Positions 8,480 to 18,082 of a stretch of 37,673 nt of DNA are shown here, in pieces. The stretch lies in the NCBI GenBank assembly GCA_047630355.1, contig JBLHXN010000022.1:1-37673 (forward strand), given 5' to 3'. The DNA comes from JANQUM01 sp047630355. Lineage in GTDB: Bacteria; Bacteroidota; Bacteroidia; Cytophagales; Spirosomataceae. Position numbers and translations under genes: made by a program. Within the stretch, counting starts at the first letter, position 1, and each line of letters opens with the position of its first letter. The notes below the pieces were generated by a model. The model did not search any database. It was not told the origin of the DNA and worked only from the letters and a program-made list of their open reading frames with translations.

Positions 8480-9847
8480 TTGCTACAACCGAACACATTA
8501 AACTACCTGATGGCAAACTTCATTGTTGTATTAGTCCTGATCGGATTCCTCAATAAAAAATTACCCGCAACAGACATTGATAAGGAGTGGATGCGAAGGG
8601 TATTAAAGCCTCTTCAAATCGTTACCGTCGTTGTGTTTATTTTGGGAATTGTAACCGACGACAAATACGACCCGACGTTCAACCTCTTCGGTTTTCTCAT
8701 TACTTCTTCCTTGATATTTATTCTTTATAAACTGCGGGAGAACAAAATTGTGAGTACGCTACTTTTAGCAATCTTGCCATTCTACGCAGTAACCTCCGTC
8801 ATCGATTTCCTGAAATATTCCTTTTCGGCTTTTTATCAGGAAAACGACGGAAAAATAGCCATCGTTTCGGCAGCAGCACTTATTTGGCTCATCGCTTATT
8901 TTGTGGGTGCATCGAAACAGCGAAAGGCACTCGCCGCAGAGGAAGACCGACGCAAAGAGATTGAAAGCGAAAATGAGAAGCTGGAAATACTGGTTCAGGA
9001 ACGCACCGCAGAGATTGTTTCCCAAAAAGACGAATTACTAAAAACGGTAGAACAGCTTAAATCTACGCAGGATCAACTTGTTCAGTCAGAGAAATTAGCT
9101 TCTCTCGGAGAATTGACCGCCGGGATTGCCCACGAGATTCAGAACCCGTTAAACTTCGTTAATAACTTCAGCGAAGTAAGCGAAGAATTAGTTATTGAGC
9201 TTTTGGAAGAAAGGGAGAAAGCCCTTGCCGAACGAGATGCAGCACTCGAAAATGAACTCCTGACAGATTTAAAGGAGAATTTGACAAAAATAAATCACCA
9301 CGGCAAGCGGGCGAGCGGTATTGTAAAAAGCATGCTGGAGCACTCGCGGGTCAGCGACGGACACAAAGAGCCCGTTGACATTAATTTATTGGCGGATGAA
9401 TATTTGCGGTTATCTTACCACGGTCTTCGGGCAAAAGACCGCACGTTCAACGCCAAAATGGAAACGCTGTTCGACCCAAAAATGCCCGAAATAAAAGTCA
9501 TCACACAAGACTTTGGTCGGGTTTTCCTGAATATTATTAATAATGCCTTCCAAAGCCCTGACCCTGCTGATGCAGGAGAAAGCCACATGAAGCAAGTAAC
9601 GGTTGCTACTAACGTTTATAAAAACCACATTGAAGTTTCTATAAAAGACAACGGAGCAGGAATACCGGAGAATATCAAAGACAAAATCTTCCAACCTTTC
9701 TTCACCACTAAAGAAACCGGAAAAGGAACGGGTTTGGGGTTGAGTTTAGCGTATGATATTGTGAAAGCCCACGGTGGGGAGGTGAAAGTAAACAGCATAG
9801 AAAACGAAGGAACTGAGTTCATAATCACCTTACCATTCGTTATTTAA
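8480..9847 (+). CDS. Membrane sensor histidine kinase
   Basis: 455 residues from a TTG at 8480 (an ATG at 8510 is the alternative). The N-terminal ~145 residues contain about five hydrophobic helices without a recognisable sensory domain. A coiled coil follows (about 150-200, RKEIESENEKLEILVQERTA). The dimerisation/phosphoacceptor segment is LASLGELTAGIAHEIQNPLN with H218 as the phosphorylated histidine. The ATPase domain has the N box (NIINNAFQ), G1 (DNGAGI) and G2 (GTGLGLSLAYDIVKAHGG). It shares nearly its whole kinase half with the next gene, so the two kinases are paralogues with different sensors. It probably signals to the receivers at 12127 and 12507. Confidence 0.93.
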   Translation: MLQPNTLNYLMANFIVVLVLIGFLNKKLPATDIDKEWMRRVLKPLQIVTVVVFILGIVTDDKYDPTFNLFGFLITSSLIFILYKLRENKIVSTLLLAILPFYAVTSVIDFLKYSFSAFYQENDGKIAIVSAAALIWLIAYFVGASKQRKALAAEEDRRKEIESENEKLEILVQERTAEIVSQKDELLKTVEQLKSTQDQLVQSEKLASLGELTAGIAHEIQNPLNFVNNFSEVSEELVIELLEEREKALAERDAALENELLTDLKENLTKINHHGKRASGIVKSMLEHSRVSDGHKEPVDINLLADEYLRLSYHGLRAKDRTFNAKMETLFDPKMPEIKVITQDFGRVFLNIINNAFQSPDPADAGESHMKQVTVATNVYKNHIEVSIKDNGAGIPENIKDKIFQPFFTTKETGKGTGLGLSLAYDIVKAHGGEVKVNSIENEGTEFIITLPFVI

Positions 9848-9862
9848 ACACGTAATTAACTT

Positions 9863-12118
9863 ATGAAAACCTACTCAATACTTGTAGCCTCAGTACTTTT
9901 CTTCGTAGCTAATTTTGCCTTCGGGCAGGATGGCGAAACACGGGAGTACGCCGGAGGAATAGTAAAGTTTAGCGATGATGACCCGTTTAGCAAATCAGGT
10001 AGAAGCTTGTCAGATACATTAAAGGTTTATGATAAATGGAAGAAAAAAACGCTCAATCATAACTGGCGTGTGGTTTACAAAGACGATTCTACGTTCAAGT
10101 CGGCAGACTTTAACGATAAGGCCTGGAAGAAGGCTGATATTGACAAATCGTATCGTCAACTAACAGACATACAATCAGATACGGTAGCGTGGTTCAGAAA
10201 AAACATCTACGTTGATTCTGCAACGGTAGGCGTACCACTATTGTTTGATGTAAAAGCAGCCGGAGCGTGGGAGTTTTATATCGACGGCGAACTTCAAAGC
10301 ACTTTTGGTAAAATTGACGGCGAGAGAACAACGCTTATAAACAGGTTAGCTGTACGCATACCTTATATTTTCAAAAGGAGCGGTGAGCATCAATTGACGT
10401 ATAGGTTTCTGTTTGATGCGACAGCCAAAATATACAAATCGGCAGATGTACGACCACTTAGTCTTGTGGTTAGAAAAGCAGATCAGGACTCCTTTCAAAG
10501 AGATATATTTGACATCAAGGAAGCTATTGGTATAGTAATTGGGCTCTTTCTACTCGCAACCATCATTCATTGGTTTTTCTATTTTCAATTTAAGACAGAT
10601 AAGCGAGACGCTTTCAACCTTTTCTTATCTATCTCAATGTTTTGCTTCACCTGCTATGGGTACATCAGTTCTCCATCCATCAGAACATTTACGCTTGACT
10701 TGTATGTGACCCAGGAAGTAGCTGAAGGTTTTTTATTTACCACGGGGCACTGCCTTTTACTGATAGCGGTTCATAAATACCTTGCACAAAAAAGTAAAGT
10801 GTTACTGTGGGTAACCGTCGCACTGGTTTTTACATTGGGTCTCCTCGCCAACTTCTTTCTCGATAAATCGTACTCAACCTACAGAAACATAGCCATGGTG
10901 CTTATAGTTTTAGGGTTCTACGTTTACTTGGTCATTAAAGCTAAGAGACAGAATGTAAAATCCAGCAAAACTCTTCTGAACGCCCTTTTATATTTCTTAA
11001 TCGTGTTTGTGTCCGTAATTTGCATATTTATTGTGGTAGCTGGTTATATTGGTATGACCAGGCCGGAGAACATCAATGACTATTTGGGCATCTTCGTACC
11101 CTTATTTATCATCATCGTACTTGCGGGTCCTCAACTCGCCGTTTCGTTTGCTATATCCGCTGATTTAGCCAAAGAATTTGTACAAACAAATAAAACACTG
11201 CATAAAAAAGTACGGGAAATAGAGTATCTCTCGCATGAAAAAGAAGAAATTCTGAAAGAACAGAACAAGAAACTCGAAGAGTTAGTGAACGTACGCACCT
11301 CAGAATTAAATCAAACTGTTAGTAATCTCAAATCTACCCAAGCCCAACTCGTGCAATCTGAGAAACTGGCAAGTCTCGGAGAATTAACGGCGGGAATTGC
11401 CCACGAAATTCAGAACCCGCTAAACTTCGTGAATAATTTCAGTGAAGTAAGCGAGGAGTTAGTAGAGGAAGTTTTAGAAGAAAGAGTCAAAGAAAAAGAC
11501 CAACGAGACGAAAAACTCGAAGAAGAACTACTAACCGATTTGAAAGAAAACCTGAAGAAGATAAATCACCACGGCAACCGGGCGAGCAGTATCGTAAAAA
11601 GTATGCTTGAGCACTCCCGGATGAGTACTGGAGAAAAAGCCCAAACCAATATCAACGCATTGGCTGATGAATACCTGCGGCTTGCGTACCACGGCCTTCG
11701 GGCAAAAGACCGATCCTTTAATGCTAAGATGGAAACGCATTTTGACGAAAGTTTGCCAGAAGTTAGTATAGTTTCTCAAGACATCGGACGAGTTTTTCTG
11801 AACATTATCAATAACGCTTTTCAGGCACCGGCACCCGCTGATGCTCCAGAGGATTACATCAAACAGATTACCATTTCAACGCAAAAAATTGGTAACAACT
11901 TACAAGTAACGATTGAAGATAACGGAATCGGAATTCCTGACGAGATTAAAGATAAAGTTTTTCAGCCATTTTTTACAACAAAGAAAACGGGTGAAGGTAC
12001 TGGTTTGGGGTTATCTTTGGCTTACGACATTATCACAAAAAGTCACAGCGGGACTATAGAAGTCAATAGCGTAAAAAATCAGGGAACACAATTTGTGATT
12101 GAATTACCAATGCAATAA
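9863..12118 (+). CDS. 7TM sensor histidine kinase with extracytoplasmic N-terminal domain
   Basis: 751 residues, ATG 15 bases after the previous stop. Signal peptide (VASVLFFVANFAFGQ), then an extracytoplasmic beta-sandwich, about residues 30-215 (HNWRVVYKDDSTFKSADFND, WFRKNIYVDS, WEFYIDGELQSTFG), resembling galactose-binding-like sensor domains. About seven transmembrane helices follow (220-435), the 7TMR-DISM arrangement. A coiled coil (447-500) leads to LASLGELTAGIAHEIQNPLN with phosphoacceptor H514 and an ATPase domain (NIINNAFQ, DNGIGI, GTGLGLSLAYDI). It is the paralogue of the preceding kinase with a replaced sensory half. The ligand might be a carbohydrate, judged only from the domain type. 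Confidence 0.93.
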   Translation: MKTYSILVASVLFFVANFAFGQDGETREYAGGIVKFSDDDPFSKSGRSLSDTLKVYDKWKKKTLNHNWRVVYKDDSTFKSADFNDKAWKKADIDKSYRQLTDIQSDTVAWFRKNIYVDSATVGVPLLFDVKAAGAWEFYIDGELQSTFGKIDGERTTLINRLAVRIPYIFKRSGEHQLTYRFLFDATAKIYKSADVRPLSLVVRKADQDSFQRDIFDIKEAIGIVIGLFLLATIIHWFFYFQFKTDKRDAFNLFLSISMFCFTCYGYISSPSIRTFTLDLYVTQEVAEGFLFTTGHCLLLIAVHKYLAQKSKVLLWVTVALVFTLGLLANFFLDKSYSTYRNIAMVLIVLGFYVYLVIKAKRQNVKSSKTLLNALLYFLIVFVSVICIFIVVAGYIGMTRPENINDYLGIFVPLFIIIVLAGPQLAVSFAISADLAKEFVQTNKTLHKKVREIEYLSHEKEEILKEQNKKLEELVNVRTSELNQTVSNLKSTQAQLVQSEKLASLGELTAGIAHEIQNPLNFVNNFSEVSEELVEEVLEERVKEKDQRDEKLEEELLTDLKENLKKINHHGNRASSIVKSMLEHSRMSTGEKAQTNINALADEYLRLAYHGLRAKDRSFNAKMETHFDESLPEVSIVSQDIGRVFLNIINNAFQAPAPADAPEDYIKQITISTQKIGNNLQVTIEDNGIGIPDEIKDKVFQPFFTTKKTGEGTGLGLSLAYDIITKSHSGTIEVNSVKNQGTQFVIELPMQ

Positions 12119-12126
12119 TCTGAATT

Positions 12127-12510
12127 ATGAAAATATTAGTCGTAGATGACGAACAAGATGTAAAGACTCTTTTTTTACAACGCTTCAGAAAGGAAATCCG
12201 TAAAGGATTAGTCAATTTCGAATTTGCTTTTTCGGGTGAAGGGGCTATAGAAATACTCGAAGATTTAAAGCACGAAACTGTCCTTATTTTGTCTGATATA
12301 AATATGCCTGGAATGTCAGGATTGGATTTACTCAAGAAGATAAAACACGAGTACAATGATCCGCCCCCTACTCCGGTAGTGATGATGATAACCGCCTACG
12401 GCGACGAGGAAAACTTCAACACCGCTAAAGAATTAGGTGCCGATGACTTTCTAACCAAACCACTTGACTTCAACGCATTAAAAGAAAAACTTAACTTACT
12501 GGCTCAATGA
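12127..12510 (+). CDS. Stand-alone response-regulator receiver domain
   Basis: 127 residues, a single CheY-like receiver with no output domain. Acidic pocket D7/D8, phosphoacceptor D57 (LILSDINMPGMSG), conserved threonine in MMITAYGDE and lysine in DDFLTKPLDF. It starts 8 bases after the kinase stop and its last four bases (ATGA) contain the start of the next gene, so the four genes are one operon with coupled translation. It may relay phosphate or act as a sink between the kinases and the cyclase. Confidence 0.93.
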   Translation: MKILVVDDEQDVKTLFLQRFRKEIRKGLVNFEFAFSGEGAIEILEDLKHETVLILSDINMPGMSGLDLLKKIKHEYNDPPPTPVVMMITAYGDEENFNTAKELGADDFLTKPLDFNALKEKLNLLAQ

Positions 12511-13547
12511 CGAAGATTTTAGTGGTAGATGATGAAGCCGATTTAGAAACTCTGATAAGACAGAAGTTCCGTCGCAATATTAGGGAGAATAAGTACGAAT
12601 TTACTTTTGCCTGCAATGGTATAGACGCACTTGAAAAGCTCATTCAGGTTCCTGATATTGACTTTGTATTAAGTGATATTAATATGCCCGAAATGGACGG
12701 GCTAACACTTTTGAGTAAACTACACGAAAGTCATCCGCTTATCAAAGCGATTATTGTTTCTGCCTACGGTGATATGGAAAATATTCGAGTGGCAATGAAT
12801 CGGGGAGCTTTTGATTTTATTACCAAGCCCATTGATTTTATAGATCTATCGCTAACGATGGAAAAGACCATCAAGCACATTGATCAAATTCGTAAAACAC
12901 TGAAAGCTATAAAAGAGAATAATATTCTGCGAATGTACGTGGACGAAAACGTGCTAAACTTCATGGGAAACCGGGAGTACGAAGCTTCGCTGACCGCAAA
13001 TGAAAATATCGAAGCCACGGTCGTATTTATAGATATTTGCGGCTTTACAAAAATCAGCGAAACGGCTACTGCCGAAACGGTAGTAAATCTACTGAACCAC
13101 TATTTTGACGTAATCGTAAAGGAAATAATTGATCAGGGCGGGTACATTGATAAATTTATCGGTGATGCGGTTATGGCGGTCTTCAAAAATGAATTCCATC
13201 TTGACAAAGCCATTGAAGCATGTCTTGCCGTTCGGGCGAAAATTGAACAACTACCCGAGTCTCCCGAAGGGATAGACTTTTCTCCCAAGGTTTCAATTGG
13301 AATAAATTCGGGTGAAATGATTTCGGGGAATATCGGATCGGCAAGTCTAAAGCGATTAGATTACACCGTAATTGGCGATACTGTGAATACAGCACAACGG
13401 TTGGAATCTACCGCCCAGCCAAATCAAATTTTAATCAATGAAGTAGCTTACGAACAAGTGAAAGACTCTTTCAATTGCAATAAAGTAGGTGAAGTTAATT
13501 TGAAAAATAAAGCAAAACCAACTACAATTTACGAAGTACTGGACTAA
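12507..13547 (+). CDS. Response regulator with class III adenylate cyclase output
   Basis: 346 residues. The receiver domain (1-120) has phosphoacceptor D57 (LSDINMPEMDG) and K107 (FITKPID). A linker of about 40 residues, probably helical, joins it to a class III nucleotidyl cyclase domain (about 165-345). Catalytic residues are all present: metal aspartates D176 (VVFIDICGFT) and D220 (GDAVMAVF), purine-recognition K216 and D291, and transition-state N294/R298 (NTAQRLES). The K/D pair points to ATP, hence cAMP output. Phosphorylation by one or both upstream kinases would control cyclase activity. The gene ends 4 bases inside the convergent HD gene. Confidence 0.93.
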   Translation: MTKILVVDDEADLETLIRQKFRRNIRENKYEFTFACNGIDALEKLIQVPDIDFVLSDINMPEMDGLTLLSKLHESHPLIKAIIVSAYGDMENIRVAMNRGAFDFITKPIDFIDLSLTMEKTIKHIDQIRKTLKAIKENNILRMYVDENVLNFMGNREYEASLTANENIEATVVFIDICGFTKISETATAETVVNLLNHYFDVIVKEIIDQGGYIDKFIGDAVMAVFKNEFHLDKAIEACLAVRAKIEQLPESPEGIDFSPKVSIGINSGEMISGNIGSASLKRLDYTVIGDTVNTAQRLESTAQPNQILINEVAYEQVKDSFNCNKVGEVNLKNKAKPTTIYEVLD

Positions 13548-14128
13548 CTATTTGCAATTGAGACTTTCAGAGCTTCGAGGTTTCTAATTTTACGGAACTC
13601 CTTGTAGCGTTTGCAGAATTTCGTGTGGTATTTGTGATTCCCAATAAAATTTACCTGAATCTCATTCCACTTCTCACGGGTCAACTCTTTACTAAAAAAA
13701 CGTAATTCCTGAAATAAGTACTCGCTCACTTCTCCAAATAACGAAGTACTGAGGTATTCCAAATCAGCATCGGCAAGTATTTCAGCAGCGTGCGAAGTAG
13801 GCTTTTGCGGAATTTTCGTAGCTCGGATTATTTCGCATATTTGCATAATCTGCTCGTCAGATAATCCGCGTCTTGGCAGTTCATCCCAAACAATTTCGCA
13901 GCCTTTTTCTTCGTGATTCTTCGGTCCGAACATGAAACCGATGTCATGATACAATGCGGCAATTTTAAGGAGATAAAGTTGGTCTTGCGGCAAATTTTCT
14001 TTTTCAGCAATATAGATTGCCTTCTTAACTACGTACTTGGTATGCACTACCGAGTGGTAGGTCAGGTACGGCGGCAATTCGGCCGAGAGGTGTGAAATTA
14101 CATCAAGGTAGATAACTTCGAATTCCAA
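13544..14128 (-). CDS. HD-domain metal-dependent phosphohydrolase
   Basis: 194 residues with the HD signature: first histidine in LTYHSVVHTKYV, then IAALYHDIGFMFG (HD pair near residue 62) and a final aspartate in ILADADLEYL. This is a small single-domain HD protein, usually a nucleotide or cyclic-nucleotide phosphohydrolase. Its stop overlaps that of the receiver-cyclase gene on the other strand, so a link to cAMP turnover is tempting but unproven. It is only 4 bases from the YitT gene upstream on the same strand, implying one transcript. Confidence 0.8.
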   Translation of the reverse strand: MEFEVIYLDVISHLSAELPPYLTYHSVVHTKYVVKKAIYIAEKENLPQDQLYLLKIAALYHDIGFMFGPKNHEEKGCEIVWDELPRRGLSDEQIMQICEIIRATKIPQKPTSHAAEILADADLEYLSTSLFGEVSEYLFQELRFFSKELTREKWNEIQVNFIGNHKYHTKFCKRYKEFRKIRNLEALKVSIANS

Positions 14129-14132
14129 CTTA

Positions 14133-15017
14133 TTAGTGTTTTCTGACGCGTTTTACAATTCCACCGCTTACTTCTTTCGTGCTCTGAATGTATATAAAAG
14201 CGTTGGGGTCAACTTCAAAAATAGCTTTTTTTAGTTTGAAAATTTCTAAACGAGTAACTACCGTAACAATAATATCGGTATCGCTTTTGACTTCAAAACT
14301 ACCGGGTAAATATCCCCGTTCTCCTTTATAAACGGTTATCGCTTTGTCAAAATCATTCACAATCACTGATTTGATTGTCTCGTACTCTTTTGAAATAATG
14401 CTGAGCGAGGTAAACTCCTCAAATCCATCCACCACGTAACCGGAAACCATTAACGCCGTAAAGTAAGTCAGGATTGAGTACATCGCGGTTTCAATTCCGA
14501 GTTTGTAAGCGGCAAACAAAAAGATGATAGTGTTGATAGCCATGATAACCTCAGCGGCAGAAATAGCTGATTTTTGGTTTGAATATTCAGCTAATACTTC
14601 CAAACCGTCAATAACTCCACCACCCCGAATAACAAAGCCGATACCCAAACCGATGAACAAGCCGCCAAATACAGCAATCAAAATTCGATCATGCGTGATA
14701 ACCGGAACTTCTAAGAAGCTAAGAAGAATCGCAAGCAACAACACTGCAAACAATGAATGAACGGCGAAAACCTTACCAATTTTGCGGTAACCCATGTAAA
14801 TCAACGGCAGGTTTAACAAAACCAGCGGTACGTAAACTTCAATGTGAAATATCTCGTGCAAAAGAATCGAAATACCTGTAATACCGCCGTCAAGGAGATG
14901 ATTTGGAATCATGAAACCTTTAATGGCAATGACTCCGCAAACAGCACCAATTACGATATAAGCAAGTGATTTTAAAGTGAATACTTCCTTCCAGTCTAAC
15001 GATTCTTTTGCCGACAC
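14133..15017 (-). CDS. YitT-family membrane protein (DUF161/DUF2179)
   Basis: 294 residues. An N-terminal membrane part with about five to six helices (LAYIVIGAVCGVIAIKGFMI, PNHLLDGGITGISILLHEIF, GLFIGLGIGFVIRGGGVIDG) is followed by a soluble C-terminal DUF2179 domain from about residue 205 (TSLSIISKEYETIKSVIVND ... IYIQSTKEVSGG). The GGITGIS and RGGGVIDG motifs are typical. The transport substrate of the family is not established. It is followed after 4 bases by the HD hydrolase gene. Confidence 0.9.
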   Translation of the reverse strand: MSAKESLDWKEVFTLKSLAYIVIGAVCGVIAIKGFMIPNHLLDGGITGISILLHEIFHIEVYVPLVLLNLPLIYMGYRKIGKVFAVHSLFAVLLLAILLSFLEVPVITHDRILIAVFGGLFIGLGIGFVIRGGGVIDGLEVLAEYSNQKSAISAAEVIMAINTIIFLFAAYKLGIETAMYSILTYFTALMVSGYVVDGFEEFTSLSIISKEYETIKSVIVNDFDKAITVYKGERGYLPGSFEVKSDTDIIVTVVTRLEIFKLKKAIFEVDPNAFIYIQSTKEVSGGIVKRVRKH

Positions 15018-15049
15018 AATTTACTTTTTGATTTCTTAATTGGGCGAAA

Positions 15050-15652
15050 CTACAACTTTTTTATCGTCAGGTTCTTCCAATAGACTTTTATTCCACCACC
15101 GTCGTGAATTTGCAAGGCAATAGAGCCAGTTGCGTCGCCTATTTTCTCGTCGGTGATCGTTACCATTTCAGTACCGTTAAGGTAAGTAGTAACTTTGTCA
15201 CCAACAGCAATTATTTTCATGGTATTCCAGTCGCCCATTTTTAAGGCTTTGTCTTTCGCCGGATCAGGTTTGATTAACCAACCGCGACCGTAGGATTCGT
15301 AAATTCCACCCGAATTACTTCCCGGAGGAGCTACTTCGCACTGCCAGCCGCTGATCTTCGTTCCTTCAATACTCGACCGAAAAAAGATGCCGCTGTTTCC
15401 GTTGGCTTCTTGCTTGAAGTCAATACTTAATTCAAAATCGGTAAACTCTTCATCGGTTCCTAAATAGCCGTATCCTTTGTCAGGGCCACTTTCGCAGACT
15501 AATAAGCCGTCTTCTACGTACCATTTTTCAGTACCGTAAATTGTCCAACCGTTCAGGTTTTCACCGTTAAATAAAGATTGCATATCAGCTTTTTGAGCGG
15601 GCATTTGGCACGACATCAAGCCGAATAAAAACAGAATAGATAAAATTTTCAT
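15050..15652 (-). CDS. DUF1080 (3-keto-disaccharide hydrolase-fold) lipoprotein
   Basis: 200 residues with a lipoprotein signal (ILFLFGLMSC, lipidated Cys15). The remainder is one concanavalin-like DUF1080 domain: SLFNGENLNGWTIYGTEKWY, FTDFELSIDFKQEANGNSGI, GDWNTMKIIAVGDKVTTYLN, GSIALQIHDGGGIKVYWKNL. The family has members that hydrolyse 3-keto-glycosides; many are uncharacterised. It probably sits on the periplasmic face of a membrane and helps sugar breakdown. It is the first gene of a leftward group with YitT and HD, though the 32-base gap gives only weak evidence for an operon. Confidence 0.88.
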   Translation of the reverse strand: MKILSILFLFGLMSCQMPAQKADMQSLFNGENLNGWTIYGTEKWYVEDGLLVCESGPDKGYGYLGTDEEFTDFELSIDFKQEANGNSGIFFRSSIEGTKISGWQCEVAPPGSNSGGIYESYGRGWLIKPDPAKDKALKMGDWNTMKIIAVGDKVTTYLNGTEMVTITDEKIGDATGSIALQIHDGGGIKVYWKNLTIKKL

Positions 15653-15699
15653 TGTATGGTTTGGGTAGGTTTATTTTTTTATAATGACAAGATAGATAT

Positions 15700-16281
15700 T
15701 TAATCCTGAAGTACTTCCGAAACTGTAGTTTCAAAACCTTCAACGGCAGTTGAAACTACTACGTCTTCGTCGAAATAATGCGTTCCACCAACGTATTTAC
15801 CTTTTTCAAGGTAATATTGCAGAATGTACTCTTCGGTGGGATGAACAATCCAATATTCTTTCACACCGTTTTCTTCATACACTTCCTTCTTTTCTTTCAT
15901 CTCTTTCTTCGTATTACCCGGTGAAAGTATTTCTACAATCAAATCAGGAGCACCAAGACAGCCCGCATCGTCCAGTTTTTCCAAATCACAGACTACACAA
16001 ATATCAGGTTGAACAACAGTATAAATTTTACCACTTTTATCTTTCTTGCGAGGAGTTAACCGCACATCAAACGGGGCGGAGTACATTTGGCACGGCTTGC
16101 CTGTCAAATGATTAAAGATGGCATTAGATAAAACAGCAGATATAACTTGATGCCGACGATTAGGAGCAGGAGACATGGCATAGATTTTCCCTTTAATCAA
16201 TTCAAGACGTTCCTGAAAAGTCCATTTGAGATAATCTGCGTACGAGTATGTTTTAGAGAGATCAAGTTCTTGAAAGGTCAT
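15700..16281 (-). CDS. Uma2-family protein (DUF820, PD-(D/E)XK nuclease fold)
   Basis: 193 residues with the family core GAPDLIVEILSPGNTKKEMK (D and E-x-L of the restriction-endonuclease-like fold), KKEVYEENGVKEYWIVHPTE and the N-terminal FQERLELIKGKIYAMSPAPN. Uma2 proteins are common in Cytophagales and cyanobacteria, usually as many scattered paralogues; their function is unknown and nuclease activity is inferred from fold only. It stands alone here. Confidence 0.88.
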   Translation of the reverse strand: MTFQELDLSKTYSYADYLKWTFQERLELIKGKIYAMSPAPNRRHQVISAVLSNAIFNHLTGKPCQMYSAPFDVRLTPRKKDKSGKIYTVVQPDICVVCDLEKLDDAGCLGAPDLIVEILSPGNTKKEMKEKKEVYEENGVKEYWIVHPTEEYILQYYLEKGKYVGGTHYFDEDVVVSTAVEGFETTVSEVLQD

Positions 16282-16395
16282 ATTTTAAAGAGATTACTTA
16301 GCTAAGCAGTGGTGAACTGGAAATACTAAATTAAGACATTTATCAGTAAAAAATAAGTTATTGACAAGTTGACTTTGTGAACTGTAAATCTATTA

Positions 16396-17760
16396 TTAGA
16401 CAAACTCCTCCACATCAGGAATATCAATTGCTTTGAGCAATGAGATATCGGCTGTATCAAGTCCTTCGTTTATTAAGCGAGTTGCCTGATTTTCGTAAGC
16501 TTTTTCAAAGAAATTTCGGGCAAGCCGTCCGTTTCCGAATGATTCTGAACGTGCATCGTATTGTTCTTTAAAAATTTCCATCAAACGTTCGATGGCCTCA
16601 TCTTCTACTTTAATGTCAATTTTATTGGTTTGCAACAGAAAGATATCCACCAGTTCTTCGGGGGCGTAATCAGTAAACGCAATGTATTTATTAAAGCGTG
16701 ATTCGAGTCCCGGATTACTTTCGATTAATTCCATCATCGGAGATTCATAACCTGCTAAAATTACGATAAAGTCGTTACGATTATCTTCCATAAACTTCAC
16801 GATGGTATTAAACGCTTCCGGTCCGTAAGTATCTTGCGTATTTAAAGCGTAGGCTTCGTCCACAAACAAAATTCCACCGCGTGATTTTTCACAAACTTCA
16901 CGTACTTTCAACGCTGTTTGTCCAGTGTAACCCGCCACTAAACCACTTCGGTCGGTTTCGTACAGATGACCTTTAGATAACACGCCGAGCGATTGAAATA
17001 TTTTGGCAAGTAAGCGGGCAATGGTCGTTTTTCCCGTTCCGGGTTTACCGTGAAAAACCATGTGCAGCGAACGTTCGGGAATCTTGATTCCTTTCTCTTT
17101 CCTGAGTTTTTCAACCTGAATAACGTTGACAAGCTTATTTACTTCTTCTTTGACATTTTCTAAGGCAATCAGACCATTCAGTTTCTCCAATAATTCGTCT
17201 AAATCCTGCGGCGGTTCGGGTTTTGGGGCGGGCAGAGCGAGTTCTTTCGTTTCGTTTTTCGCCATTTTGTTGGGAGAAATCATCTGCGAAATCCCACCAA
17301 TGCTCCGGCGAATTAAATCAAACGGATTTGTAGAAACTGCGTTTTCAGCACTTTCTTCTTCGTAAGCTACCGAAGCAGCAATGTCTTCTCCCGCTATTTT
17401 CTTTTTCACAACTGATTCAAATTTACGCACAAACTCTTCCAACGAATTGCGAATTTTCAATTTCTGCTGTTCCGTTCCGATTAAAATACTATCAGCGGTT
17501 GGTTTACTGATTATTAACGAACTATCGTACGGAAATTCTATGACCACAACGTCATTCACTGAATTGTTGTCCACCATTACAACGCGTTCAGAAGTCGCCA
17601 AAAGTAAAACGTGTTCCTGATTCCAGTAGCCGTGCAAAGCAGCGTGAATGTGTTCTCCTTCCCGAATTATATCCGGCAGAGCTTTCACTTCTCCCCGTAG
17701 CAGAAGCAGTGCAAATGGGTCAAGACCGAGTTGGTTATTAGGGTGTGCAACTGACGACAT
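16396..17760 (-). CDS. AAA ATPase of the CbbX/SpoVK type with an N-terminal PH-like domain
   Basis: 454 residues. Residues 30-125 resemble a bacterial PH-like domain (HAALHGYWNQEHVLLLATSE, RVVMVDNNSV), followed by a low-complexity linker (about 125-185). The AAA module has Walker A HGKPGTGKTT (237-246), Walker B GGILFVDEAYAL (D301, E302), sensor 1 (ILAGYESPM) and an arginine finger region (NPGLESRFNKYIAF), then the lid (FGNGRLARNFFEKAYENQATRL). This subfamily includes rubisco activase CbbX and sporulation protein SpoVK; there is no rubisco here, so the client is unknown. Confidence 0.88.
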   Translation of the reverse strand: MSSVAHPNNQLGLDPFALLLLRGEVKALPDIIREGEHIHAALHGYWNQEHVLLLATSERVVMVDNNSVNDVVVIEFPYDSSLIISKPTADSILIGTEQQKLKIRNSLEEFVRKFESVVKKKIAGEDIAASVAYEEESAENAVSTNPFDLIRRSIGGISQMISPNKMAKNETKELALPAPKPEPPQDLDELLEKLNGLIALENVKEEVNKLVNVIQVEKLRKEKGIKIPERSLHMVFHGKPGTGKTTIARLLAKIFQSLGVLSKGHLYETDRSGLVAGYTGQTALKVREVCEKSRGGILFVDEAYALNTQDTYGPEAFNTIVKFMEDNRNDFIVILAGYESPMMELIESNPGLESRFNKYIAFTDYAPEELVDIFLLQTNKIDIKVEDEAIERLMEIFKEQYDARSESFGNGRLARNFFEKAYENQATRLINEGLDTADISLLKAIDIPDVEEFV

Positions 17761-18082
17761 ATTCTTAATATTGAATTTTAGTCCCGATAGCTATCAGGAT
17801 TGATTTTGGAAAACACTCTACAAGTGTAAACCAAATGTAAGAAAATGGCTTTTGAATATAAAACGGATAGTGACAGAAGGTTTCTACCATTACTAATCCA
17901 CGTTGTTATTCAACAACTTGCCATCTGAAGCCGTTGTCTACAAAACATGAAAATAAATGGACAACCCCTTATAAGGACTTAAAAAAATAGCCGAAAAAGT
18001 TAGTGGTAAGATAAGCGATGTTACCGAACGAAAAAACATATATCTGAAAACAAACTCAGCGATTCAGCTTATTAAATCGTTC
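17761..18082. other. Intergenic region without a recognisable gene
   Basis: 322 bases between the AAA ATPase start and the MOSC stop. It contains a degraded CCCGATAGCTATCAGG palindrome at 17783-17798, relative of the one at 6212. No open frame with coding character and no RNA-like structure was recognised. It should hold the promoter of the ATPase gene. Confidence 0.6.

Noticed and set aside
15700..16281. Uma2 gene as part of a mobile element
   Set aside because: No inverted repeats, transposase or target duplication around it; Uma2 genes are ordinary scattered genes in this phylum.
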